A stretch of 64,000 nt of DNA from Sclerodactyla briareus (Eukaryota > Echinodermata > Holothuroidea > Dendrochirotida > Sclerodactylidae). The position numbers were made by a program, and so were the translations under genes. Shown here piece by piece: positions 44,406 to 55,757 of the stretch. The stretch is taken from positions 62,001 through 126,000 of the forward strand of contig JAODTK010005568.1 of assembly GCA_026419785.1 (NCBI GenBank). The letters run 5' to 3'. The notes below the pieces were generated by a model. That model did no database searches, was not told the DNA's origin, and saw nothing but the letters and a program-made list of their open reading frames with translations. Within the stretch, counting starts at the first letter, position 1. Every line of letters begins with the position of its first letter.

Positions 44406-45301
44406 CTCAGAGAGACCAAGATTGGTTTTTGCATCATCTAAATAATACCACACTCAATGCAAATTAACTAAGACTGTTCCAAACCTGCAATTTCACTGCA
44501 AAAACCTGGTGCATCCAAAAGCTTACAACAGCACTCAGCCTAAATTGTACCCGAATCCAGTGTTAGCGCTAAGGAATAATTTTGGGAGGGGGATTTCCTC
44601 CCAAGAATTTTTTTGGGAGGGAGTTTTCATCTTCGGCCATTTTTCGCACAAGTTCCCTAACGAAGTTCGGGCGGCGACAAAAAATAACTTTATTAACTAA
44701 AACCTCATGACTGCCCTGTAACAACATTATACTGTCGTTCCCTTACACTTAACTACAGTAAACTCAGCACTTTTACTAAGCCATAGATTGTGTTTGGTCA
44801 TGAGACCTGAATACATCTGAGACTATTTCAAATCCTAAGCACCGAAAGGCAATCTTTCTCGGCCAATTTTTCTGTCCTCATTTATGTTGCATATGGCAAA
44901 ATTGTATTTTGCAAGAGGAAAAATGTAAAAATCTAAATAATTTTTACGGTACCATTAATTTCAGATGGTAGGACTATGCTGTTGAATTTGCCATCACTTT
45001 GTTACATGAGCCCAGTTTCAGCCTAAAAAATAAAATCCACTGTCTGAAGAACCTCAGAATAATGTGCTTCAAAACTTTGGGTGTAAAATGTAAATATTAA
45101 CCATTACAGCTTGTTCCACCATGGATGTTATTTGGAAAAAATCTGATTGCCAGTTGTTTACTATGTATTTTAAAGGGTTTGCTACCAGAGCCCATGGTCA
45201 TAATAGAATTTGTACCTGTGCCAGTTTGTGGAAATGTCAACGAGGAGCACTAGTTGCTCCATCATAATACCCACATGCTGTGGATCACTTCTTGACTGAT
45301 A
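44406..45301. other. Interval without supported gene
   Basis: AT-rich with no recognised motif. A 'ttttgggaggg' doublet occurs near 44580-44620. Confidence 0.3.
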
Positions 45302-45965
45302 GTGAACAGTGTGTCTCCCATGTACTGCAGCGTTGACGATGTATTAGCATGCAAACATCGGCATGTGCTAAGATCGCGAGCGACGTCAACTATATGTGGA
45401 CTATACCACTTAGGTGCAGGCTATACCGGTATCGTTATTATTACTACCAGAACTCGCACATGCACCGTTAGTACTCGCAGAATCGACGGTCAAATGCACG
45501 ATGACTATACCAGGACTGGCGGCAAATACCGATATTGGCTACCAAATCCCGCGTACTTAATTGAAATTACCAAAATCCAGTCCTGTATCTTTGGCCGATC
45601 CCAGCCGCCGCGTACATCGCAACTTTATATGCGATCTGTTAAAATTGATAAACAAGGCCCCACGTGTGTTGCGAACTGTGTATTTGCATTATTTGCCGAG
45701 TATCCCAGCCGATGCGGACATCGCCGCTTCACCCTTATTACGGACCATGCAAGCTGATGTTGCTAAGCTCACTCGCGCGATGCGTGCATATACTTTTAAA
45801 TGCCCAGATTGCGAAACACGTGGTCGCACCTATGCTGTTCAAGAGCGCGCATTCAATGTGCTCCCAATTCCCACTGCATGCTACACAACGATACCAATTC
45901 TACGGACTGACGGCAACGAACCTCTCGACAACTCAAATTCAATAGATTTTCATCATAGACTATGA
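45302..45965 (+). CDS. Hypothetical ORF region, CpG-richer than surroundings
   Basis: Two overlapping plus-strand frames: 45302-45757 (151 codons) and 45561-45965 (134 codons). The second is more protein-like: FICDLLKLINKAPRVLRTVY, then YTFKCPDCETRGRTYAVQ with a CX2C pair, ending in a stop at 45963. GC and CpG are raised against AT-rich flanks. No family recognised. It could be one exon or a decayed transposon ORF with one frameshift joining both frames. Confidence 0.3.
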
Positions 45966-46794
45966 TCAAGGAGTCGATTAATTTACGATCGTCGATCATC
46001 AATCTGCAATATAATTGCGTTAGCCTACAATCTTTGAAGAACGAACGTGATTAAGTAGACAGTTGGTTGATAAAACAATCAACATGAAGGTTTAGCCTTG
46101 ATTGGTGGGTTTTTACGACTAATTTTAGATGTGCCTTGCTTCGGTTTCCTTGCTAAATAATCACATTTACGTACGTTAGGGCTTACTGGTATTGCACTAG
46201 AGAACTGTTCGTGGTGTGGGGTGGGGGGCTTTTACAATATACGTACGACGTATGAAAGAATGAGTAGTTATACATGTATTCTGCTGCGTACTAGTTACTA
46301 CGGTACTACCAGCAATGACCGTGGTCACACGCATGGCTGTGTGCAAGACGTACGTTGTCATGAATTCTTCTTCAGTATCGTCGATATAGGAAAAACCGCG
46401 CAACCCTATTATACAACACTATTTTTGCAATCCTGGTGAGAAATCTGTGCAGGTAATTCCGCACACTTATTTCTCTGCGGGAATCTGGCTGCGTATGCGG
46501 GAATCAGCAATCCCGGCCTTAGCGCGAACACTGCCCGAATCACAAATTGCATTTCAGATGCCCTTTCAAAAAATACCTCTTTGATCAATTTTTTTCAGAT
46601 ATTATATAAACCTCGGTATTCCATGTGTCGATATGAATACTGTTTCAATCTGGATGCATTTGAAAGTTCCAAGTTCCAGATTTTCACTTCCTCGTGACCA
46701 CCAACCGAGCTACCATATGCCAGTAGTCTAATTTGTACCGACTAACAAAGGAATATAATGAAAAAAAAAATCGTTTGATTGAACAAGTTTAGGT
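45966..46794. other. Interval without supported gene
   Basis: Nothing recognised on either strand. Confidence 0.3.
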
Positions 46795-48060
46795 AACCAA
46801 GAAAGCCAAAAGGCTTAGTGATCCTTGACGTGTTGCTGTCAATCATAGCCAGACACACGACAAATGGGAGATTGTACCCAGCTCGATGATGGGCCAACAT
46901 AAGTCTGACAAATTCCTTCTTTCCAAACCAAAACAATAGGGTTCCTGTACCCTTGTAAAGGAAAGCGAACACACTAAATTTCAAGGTTTTTTCAGACTTT
47001 GAACTCTGCTAACCTCCAGATGACCTCCGGACCGACCCCAAAAACATAGGGGTTCATGTGTACTCATCATGGGGAACACAACTAACCAGTATGAGCTTCA
47101 TCCATACAGGGGGGTCGAGTTATCAGGTTTACCAGCCAAAATTGGCCAAAATATCAAACTTTTCAGAAAAAAATTACCAAATTACCTCCGACATAATCAA
47201 AAATCAAAGTTTTCCTGGACCCCCATAAGAAAGCTATACCACAAAATTTAAACGTGATAGGGACCAACCAGTGGGACTGTGTTTACACGGTTTCAGACTT
47301 GACCTAGGGGACCTCTGGACCGAACCCGAAACAGTAGGGTTCAATGTACTCATCAGGGAACACACATAACCAAGTATGAGATTCATCCCTTCAGGTGGGT
47401 CAAGTTATCCTGTACAAGCCAAAAATTGGCGAAAATATCGAATTTTCACAAATTTTCTATTTCGACCAAAAAATTCCCCCGACCTGACCAACAAACATAT
47501 GGTTCATGTACTCCCTATATGAAGCTATACCAAAATTTCAACTTGATCAGACCCACAATTCTGGACTAATCGTTTGTTTTACAAGGTTTTTTTTTTAGAC
47601 TTTGACTTGGGACTAAGAGGACCTCTGACCTGACCCCAAACAATAGGGTCCTGTACTCATCATGGGGGAAAACACACATACCAAGTATGAGCCATCATCT
47701 TGGGGGGGTCAAGTTATCCTTGTTACAAGCCAAAAATTGGCCAAAATATCGAATTTTCAAAAAAAAATTATATTTTTGACCAAAATCAGCCCCCGACCTG
47801 AACAAAAACATTAAGGTTCTTGTACTCTCCAGAAGAAAGCTATATACCTAATTTCAAACTTGATAGGAACCAAACATTCTGGATTATCGTTTTGTGACAA
47901 GGTTTTCAGACTTTGACCTCTCGGTGACCTCAGATGACATCGACCTGACCCAAAACAATAGGGTTAATGACTATCATGGGGAACACCATACCAAATGAGC
48001 TCTGACTAATCGAACCTGATAAGTTATCGTGTTTACAGCTGGGCGTCACACACACACACC
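46795..48060 (+). repeat. Internally tandem element, about 300-bp units, array 2
   Basis: The head 'ccaaaaggcttagtgatcct' matches 19947. Units begin near 47020, 47310, 47620 and 47930 with 'gacctg.cccaaa', 'atagggttcatgtactcatc', 'ccaaaattggccaaaatatc' and 'gaattttc'. One unit more than array 1. It ends at 'cagctgggcgtcacacacac', running into a CA microsatellite at 48045-48090. Confidence 0.75.
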
Positions 48061-49196
48061 ACATGCCACACACACGCACACACACAACGATGTGAACTGC
48101 ATAGATTCCTCTGTGGACCTGTGTAAACAAAAATATTGGTTACAGCCGGGCCGTTTTTTTTTGTTTTTTTTTCCATTTGCAAACTGATCACCATGTTCTT
48201 CTAAATAGAGAAAGATTTGAGGTCCTGTAAGTTTGACTGAAGTTTTTCTTGTAGATGAGGTATGGAATGATGGAGTTTTCATTTCTATTCACCATTGTTG
48301 CTTAATTTCTCGAACATTGCGAAGGCTGAATGGATAACTTCATTAAATATGACACAACTTCAGAAATGCAAGAAGTTCAAATTTGGATTTGTTGGAGGAC
48401 CCCCTCAATCAACTACACATTCTGGATTTTAAATGAAAAACGTGGTGTCGCCAGGGCATCACTGCAAAGACAGGGTTGTTCTCCTTGATCAGGGGTTGAA
48501 ACAGGAGGGTGATCACCCATGAACACCGGTGCAATGACACCCCTGACATGGTTGTCAACCAAGAGGTCAATTGTTTGGTATCCTACGTTCAGACATGGTC
48601 AAGGCAGTGAATTAAACAGGGCCCGACCGGGGCACCCTCACTCGTATTTTTCACCCACGTCAGTGCATGTATATACCGCTGTCACAAGTACCTGCCAATT
48701 TCATAGACCTTCCAACAACTACCAATGGTGCTGTAGCTCAAACTCAAATAAATGCTCATAATATTCCTTCAGAATGATCAACAAGGAGCATTATGACGTA
48801 CAGGAACTCTCATTTGTAGCTGTTTGGTTCTTTGAAGTTCTTTGACCTTCCTCGATGTGATCAATGATTGTTATTTCAGCACCTCAGACTTCATACACAA
48901 TTAGAGTTTATGGAGAAAAATGTTAATAAGTCTTTTAAAAGCCCAAAGCGGTGGTCAAATTTTTTGGGCTCAAATACCCTGCTTGGCCTTCTTATTAGTT
49001 GGCGTTGTATCGAATATCTTTCGCGCGTTTTTTCTATTTAGAAACAGTCACACCGTATTGCATTAGCGCCGGTATCATGGACTGAATATTAGAGTTGTTG
49101 GTTATATTTGGCTAGCGGCCAAAACATCCAGCCCCGTGTTGGCCGAAACTAGTCCATGGATACAGGTTTAGCTGAATGGGTACTTGCTGAAACGGT
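48061..49196. other. Interval without supported gene (CA microsatellite at its start)
   Basis: CA/GCAC repeats to about 48090, then unremarkable sequence. Confidence 0.35.
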
Positions 49197-49463
49197 TTGG
49201 CTAAACTTGTTTTGAAAGCATTAGGTTGGAACTCATGCATCAAACCCAACGAATCGTTTGGGGCATATCCCTTGCCTGAGGCCTATTTTCTAGTCCTCAA
49301 CGAAGACGATACTCCCAATTTAAACAATGTGTGTTATGTGAAGTGTGTGTGGAACCCACTGAACACACAATCAGTCATTGAGGTTAAACGTGGAACTGCC
49401 TACTGTAGTGTTACTTTACCGAGTTTCTCATTTACCCAATTTAAGTGCCGCATGCCAGGCTAA
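49197..49463 (+). CDS. Hypothetical ORF, 88 codons
   Basis: Reads LVLKALGWNSCIKPNESFGA, then YFLVLNEDDTPNLNNVCYVK and TLPSFSFTQFKCRMPG before a stop. The sequence is not low complexity and has a protein-like hydrophobic pattern. No clear splice sites or known domain. It may be a transposon or gene fragment. Confidence 0.25.
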   Translation: MAKLVLKALGWNSCIKPNESFGAYPLPEAYFLVLNEDDTPNLNNVCYVKCVWNPLNTQSVIEVKRGTAYCSVTLPSFSFTQFKCRMPG

Positions 49464-49639
49464 CTTAGGCAAAGTAAAATAAACTAACATATTGATCGTC
49501 CCTTCCGCTATTTCGGGAAATTTAGACTTCTGTATCATTTTGTAAACTTTCAGTTTCATCCGAAAGAAATGTTTCACGGGGTACAAGGCGATCCCCCGTG
49601 TTCCCACCTGTTGCAAACATCATGGGGAATCTTACCAAC

Positions 49640-50010
49640 TTGAAACATTACATGATGAAGCAAATTATACACACATGAATAACCCAAGTGACTCGAATGT
49701 CTTGATAAAAAAAAATGAAACTGAGGTAGACCTAACGCATCAAGCTCCATAGAAATCTAACAGACTTTTGAATTTGGAATGAACTATTCAAAATAGACTA
49801 ACTGAATAACTTCCAGTCTCAGTCAAAAATGTTGGAAGGTACGGATAAGTCATACCTACAAAGTTTCATGGGACTCGGGCAAACTTTAGCATTAGCATAA
49901 ATTATGAAAATTAGACAGTATGTTGATTACCTCCAGTGACCCGATCCATGATGGAAAATTTGGAACTGAAGATACTACATACAAACTTTCGTCAAAATTG
50001 GCCTCACCTG
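49640..50010 (+). repeat. Dispersed repeat with 'attatgaaaattag' units, copy 4
   Basis: 'actgaggtagaccta', 'gcataaattatgaaaattag' and 'gattacctccagtgacccga' match the 25120 family in order, about three internal units. Confidence 0.55.
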
Positions 50011-50463
50011 TTCGAGAAATTCGGCTAAAAGAGTTTTTCCAGTTGCAAGGGCAAACAAAACGCATGATTTGGTACTGTCTGTGTACTCCTTTGTACGTGG
50101 GTGTATTAAATTAGTGTTACACAGTTGTCAGGGATTGAGCCTAGGGTAGAGTCAGATTCCATTGCGATGTCATCACATCTTGTTGTTACTAACATCTAAC
50201 CTACCGTAAACCTTTCCCCCACCCCTAATACCACTCAACAGCCCTCCTCTAGCCCAGTTTTGTCTCCCTGACTCTCCACTGAGTGCTGCAAATCACTGCT
50301 ACACACGTTTCACTGGAAACAGTGGGTACATGCCCACGGGGGATAATGCTACCCATGCCATTCTGTGTCCCTCGCTATCCATCCTATAGCTACTTGACTG
50401 TCGCCGAAGGGCAATCCTTCAACGGCAAACATTTTCTGGGCCATAGTGAATGTTTTTTTCCAG

Positions 50464-50501
50464 GCAAATTGTATTTTGGTGAATTTTGGTCAAGGAACAT
50501 G
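50464..50501 (+). other. Candidate 38-nt microexon
   Basis: Acceptor-like 'gaatgtttttttccag' ends at 50463 and donor-like ATG|GTAAGT has its boundary after 50501. The 38 bases between read KLYFGEFWSRNM in the open frame that also covers 50283-50525. Both sites are close to consensus. No partner exon was identified. Confidence 0.3.
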
Positions 50502-50509
50502 GTAAGTTT

Positions 50510-51359
50510 CCAATGGCTCTATTAATTCCCGCAAAGTAGCCGCATAGGCCTAAGCTACTGAGACCTAACTTCGAGATTGTACAGGGACCACACTTAGCCT
50601 AGCTCAAAAGCGGGAATCTGAAAGACCCTTGCAAATAACATGACTCAAATCTTCTGTGAAATGTGTTTGTACACCCCATCTACATGCCTGGTTCATTATC
50701 AACATTTTCAAATTGTTTTCAGATCGCCGATTTTAATGTTATCGTAGGCTACGTTGACTTGTGTCGGTAGTAATGGTATACTTAGCCCTAGAGTACTTAG
50801 CAGTATGATATAAAGGCTTACACGTTCAACGCTAAGAAGTACGAAGCCCGCTGCCCCAAACTTGCGCTGCAAATTGCTCCAAATCCTTGGTTTTCAAGAA
50901 TCATTGCTCCCGATCTTCATGACTTCTGAATTCTCTCTAATAATTTTATCTTCTATACTTAACAACATCTCACTATTAGAAGGAGTAATCCATGATTAGT
51001 CCGTGGAACGAGAAATAGCAAGTGTCCTTTCCGAGAGAGACTGATGCGCGAATGCTTGCTACGGCCGTGTACGTACTTCATTATTGCATTACATATGGTG
51101 CTTTCGTTCGAAGTGATTGACTTGGTATTACCAGATGAGTGAATACAAACCGTAAGTGCTTTCAAGGGTTATGTGACGCAATAACAATCCCCCTCGTTTT
51201 TTGTCCGCTCCACCTGGTATATACTTATATACGGGGTCCGAAAGAACGTGGCATACAGTACAGCTATATTGGCGAGGTCAGATCTCTGATGATTAATGGG
51301 AGAAATGAAAAGCTCATGGAAATATGTCAACTTTTCCTATGGATCACCCAATAACTACA
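50510..51359. other. Interval without supported gene
   Basis: One acceptor-like 'caaattgttttcag' at 50708-50721, otherwise nothing. Confidence 0.3.
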
Positions 51360-52015
51360 TCAGATAACATGACATGTCAATTTTTGTGAACATGGCATAA
51401 GAAGCCCTATTTGAGAACATTAGACTCAATTTGAGAACTCCCAATCCTGTTCATACAGAAAATGCATTTGTAGATTTAAACAAAATAGCCCCATAGCCTC
51501 TTTAATGGCCTTTGACCTTGGCCTTCGCAAGGTAAAGTTGTCCCAGGGGTCAATGAAATTGGGGTTCCAAGTTCGGTCCACACTCATCAAGTATACTGTT
51601 GCGGCCTATATATGTCTTTCACCATGATGTTACTGTTTTAAAACTCTAATGGCATGATATGACGGTCCATCGAAATCTGTGACAATCTGAAAGGAGCCGC
51701 TACCCAATGACATTATGACTGATTTCAATACAATCAAATGCTTTTTTTGTAGATAAATACTTTGTAATTGTGAACAAAATGGCCAATTGTGTTGCTTTAT
51801 GACCTTTGCCTTGACCTTCCAAGGTCAGAAGTGTCCTAGTGGTCAATGATCATCATGTTCAATTCTGGTCAACATCATCAAAGATTGATCAATTGGCAAC
51901 GAAAAAAGGCAATTGTTGGACCCAAAGTCATTGGTGGACACACAGTAATTAGTAGATAGAATGAAGGGCGGATCACAAAACTCAACCAGCATAGTTTTGG
52001 GTTGAGCTAATAAAA
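51360..52015 (+). repeat. GATA-tailed repeat family, copy 2
   Basis: Two diverged units, each with 'atggcctttgaccttggcct' type sequence, 'gtcccaggggtcaatga' or 'gtgtcctagtggtcaatga', and 'catcatcaa'. They end in 'agtagatagaatgaagg' and 'gggttgagctaataaaa', as at 35905-35945. Confidence 0.65.
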
Positions 52016-52759
52016 ACAACTGTTTGCATGGTGTCAGTGACATGGTTTGACCCCAGTCGGTATTATAAGTGACTGGTGTCACGTCAGGCTCTAACCATGT
52101 CACAGACCATGCCTTGCCCTTGTCATCAACCCCACGAAACCATGCCTGACAAGGGGACAGGGGGGTTCTCTGACACCCCTATTAAGCCACCCCCGAACTC
52201 CATGTCGCCACCAACGCACGCCCAATGTTTTTCTGGCCAAGTTTTTTGTAAGGGTTTGGCTTTGCTTCTGTTGCATTCTGACCTCTCCAATATACGGTTT
52301 TCTGTCAAGTAGGCGATTCGCATGAACAAACAACACACAGTTATCAAGCTAGGCCTATAGAGCCAACAATGCTTTTGAAATGTATCTATGTCAGATCACT
52401 GTATCATCTGCTGTTAAGTACACATGCAGTGACTGTTCACATAATATGCCCTATCATGCTTACGACTCTTTGGGTGGCTGGCTTAGTCTGGGCACAGCAG
52501 GCATGTTTCACCTCTACTTCCGTCTTTCTTCTGTGATATGATGGAATTCTTATACAGCAATTGTTCGAAAAACCATGAGGGGTTTGAGTGTTGTAATTTT
52601 TATTTGAATTGATTTTGAATTTCAGAGTTTACAGTTACCAAGTGAGGCTCATCGCGAACCCTGGCCTTATCTACCGTGGGATGAGCACCCGCAATAGCTC
52701 CATTTCTTTTTTGCCACTATGCACGGCGACATCACATGTAGTGAGTGTAACAATCTCAC
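52016..52759. other. Interval with tandem 'catgccttgcc' sequence, no supported gene
   Basis: Plus-strand acceptor-like 'gattttgaatttcag' ends at 52625, followed by an open frame to 52809. This overlaps the minus-strand exon candidate and is less convincing. Confidence 0.3.
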
Positions 52760-52915
52760 CTGCTCCCAGGAACCCCTTTCCCATCCTTCCAGAAAAGGAC
52801 GATCAGTGACCTCTAGGATCCGACCACTTACTCGAACCAGAGCAAGTTCAACTTTGAATGCATACCAATCGACCGAACACTCCCATAACGAACCCCTGTG
52901 ACACTGTACAATACC
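52760..52915 (-). CDS. Candidate host exon, 156 bp, phase 0 to 0
   Basis: On the minus strand 'tcttcatggtctccgatgcag' precedes 52915 and CAG|GTGAGA follows 52760. The 52 codons between are open: GIVQCHRGSLWECSVDWYAF, KVELALVRVSGRILEVTDRP, FLEGWERGSWEQ. Both ends fall between codons. Protein-like, rich in Trp and Glu. This is the furthest upstream of the minus-strand candidates. Family not recognised. Confidence 0.4.
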
Positions 52916-54912
52916 CTGCATCGGAGACCATGAAGACCAAAACCTCACACATCCCAACTGAATGTACAGCCACCTAGGGGAAAACGACCGTCTCGTGACA
53001 GAATTTTAACCGGTGTGTGTTACTTGCAAAGTATACTGCCACCTCTGCTTGCAAAGCTCATGATACCACTCGGCCATTTCCCGCCTTCAATTCAGTGGGG
53101 CGCCAGGATCCCCCTGACGGGGGGTCGCGAGTTCCCTCAACAGCCTCATCTTACCCTTAGGTCAAAACCTGCATTTTTTATGTTTCAATTTTCTCAACAT
53201 TCTCTCAGAAAAAATCAACGAAAAAATAAAAACACCTTGGATGGGCATTGTTTACTCTCAGCGGATCCCACATAAGCAGGCGTGGCTCTGGGTAGAATAG
53301 GGTCAGGTATTTCCGATAACTGCACAGGAAATGTTCATTAGTATTCAATTCATATAGTAATTTTCACTATACAGAAGTTTGTAAATATATAATGTCGGGG
53401 CAATAGGCTCTCAATCGGTGTGTGTTAATTAAGCCCATGGTTGATATGATTACAATGTCAAAGACCATCCAGGTACAACGTGCTGCAGCATGCAAAAACC
53501 AACTTCTGAAATCCTGCCTGACAACAATATCCTAACAGTACAAAACTTTACAATCCCCTCATATACTTATGAGCAAATAACATACAGGTAGTAAAAAACA
53601 TGTGCAATGTAGGTCACAGTAATGACCAGCGTTTGAAATAGCCGACTGTAGCATTGTGAGCTTTGGAATGAGCAGGATTTTTTGGTGGCTGCATAGCAGT
53701 CAGTATGCACACAAACGTATATCAACATACTGGTGTTGTACTTGTACATTTAGAAAACCTGGGCTTTGTATTATTAGACATACAGGGAAAGGTGGGCATT
53801 AAAAAATCTGTTTTTTTTTTTTTTCATTCTCATCAAATATTATTATTAATCTTTGGGGACATACTTTTCAATACCCTGGACAGTCACATGTGGGTCATTT
53901 CTAAACCCATAGTGACATGTTCATCAATTCCCCAATTGTCGGTCACCGATCTAGTTTCCTACCCTACACTGTATATGGAAAATCGCCCTGTGCTCTCCTT
54001 TGGGGACTATGTTGGGAACCTGGTTTAATAACATCAAGCACTTGCTGGTTTACTCAACTACTTCCACAGGTTTCCAATTATCAGAAGATGGAAGTGAGTA
54101 GCTGCCAACAGTATTACAAGTCCTACTGAATGAATAGCCTTGTCTCTCTAGGTCATTACTGGGGGATATCTCCCCTACTACTATGAGATTTGTATTTTTC
54201 TGTCTCTTCACGTTCTTCATCCAGGATGAAGAATTCTCCGCCTCACCACAACCTCATCTCCATCATCACCAGGGATGTTCTTCTTTTGGCATTTTCTTTT
54301 TCTTTGGAATCTTCAATGAAGAATGGCCAAATGTGAATGTGACAACATTACATTGTTATGATAGTTAGATTAGTTACTCATCTAACAATCTAGTTGTAAC
54401 CGTATGAATTGATTCATTTGTTTTCAGTTGGTTCCACAAAGCCTCTTTCTCTCCAGCATTGCTGTGAATTACCTGTTTCTTGATCTTGCCGTATCACCCA
54501 TGCCATCATCTCTGTGAAGAGATCCTCATAGTCACCTTACACTGTGTATATTGCTAATTCCCCTCCAATAATATTAACGAGTAAAAGTGCAGCACCTAAC
54601 AATACTATACTTCGACCTTCTACCCACTTTAGTATTGTTTCTCTTCAATGCTTATATTCGCACATGTCATCATCACTGTAGGGAGATCCATGCAATTGTT
54701 GTTCACATGATATTTCAAGTCCTCCCCATACCAACTATTCCCATTCAGCACCCTTACTGAAGTATGGGGGGGGGGGATCTGTGAAGTTTTGTGTTGACTG
54801 ATTTGTATTTCCAGGAGGGGAATAACCAAAAATCGTTCTGCACACTGTACGTTCAACGTCGAACTGCCTCATACCATTTACACAATAGCTTATCATCTCA
54901 TTAGCTCCAACG
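52916..54912. other. Interval without supported gene
   Basis: Short open frames on both strands. Acceptor-like 'gattcatttgttttcag' at 54411-54427 and a G run near 54765-54776. No domain recognised. Confidence 0.3.
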
Positions 54913-55757
54913 TGGCTTATATAGTGTCCTCCCCATAAGCCACCATGCCAAGTTATCACCCTGTACTACCCCTGCGACCACCTACTAACCCATCACTCAT
55001 TTTTTTTCTCTCTTTCACCAATGCTTCATCTCTGCTAAGAGATCCCCGCAATATTGCTTCACCTATATTTGTGTCCTTCTCATACCCCACCATCCCAACC
55101 TCGTCCTGTACTGCCCCTGCACCACCTATTGGCCCCATACTACGAATTTCCTCTTCATCCTTGCTCTATCCTCATGCCTCATTTCTGTGATAGACCATCA
55201 ATACTGTCATCTTCCACTGCATCTCCTCATTAGCTGATAAAACCATTGAATAGTTTAATGACAGGTATTTTTTCCAGTCTGGAAAATGACCTTCCAGATG
55301 GTCTTTCATGGAACCTTCCGGTGGTATTCCATGAATTGTTGATGATTGTTCGCAGGAGAGGTCAAATCATTTTTTTGCAGGCGAGACACATAAAAGCATA
55401 AACGTTTGAATGAGAAATCTTCACTACTGCACACTGTAGGGATCATGCCCGCAGGCTCTGCAACTTGGGCATACATTATAGTTAGGCCATGTCGCCGAAT
55501 GCTGAGTCACTTCATCTTGGTGTAAAATACGTTTTAAACCCTTTCGTCGATGCCCATCTGACCATCCATATACGTAAGCAATGCACCTGCCTGGAGTTCA
55601 TTGTTGAAAACTCTGTACAACTAACACTGTAGGCGGGTAAACCGCCAACGTGTATATCCCGCTTTTGAGCATCATTGCGAAGAAGTATCTAACGCCGCCA
55701 TAAAGAGATGCAGTAATTTCGGACTCATCAAGATTTTACTAGGGCCGACATCAGGGG
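54913..55757. repeat. Direct repeat pair, copy 1 (about 0.85 kb)
   Basis: Aligns by eye along its whole length with 58563-59500. Shared marks: 'ccctgtacta', 'ctctgctaagaga', 'catcaatactgtcatctt', 'ttttttccagtctgga', 'aatgctgagtcacttca', 'aactctgtacaacta' and 'tttcggactcatcaag'. On the minus strand it carries DTNIGEAILRGSLSRDEALV, with a similar DTNI...SLSREEAW in copy 2, so it may have coded for protein. Confidence 0.8.
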
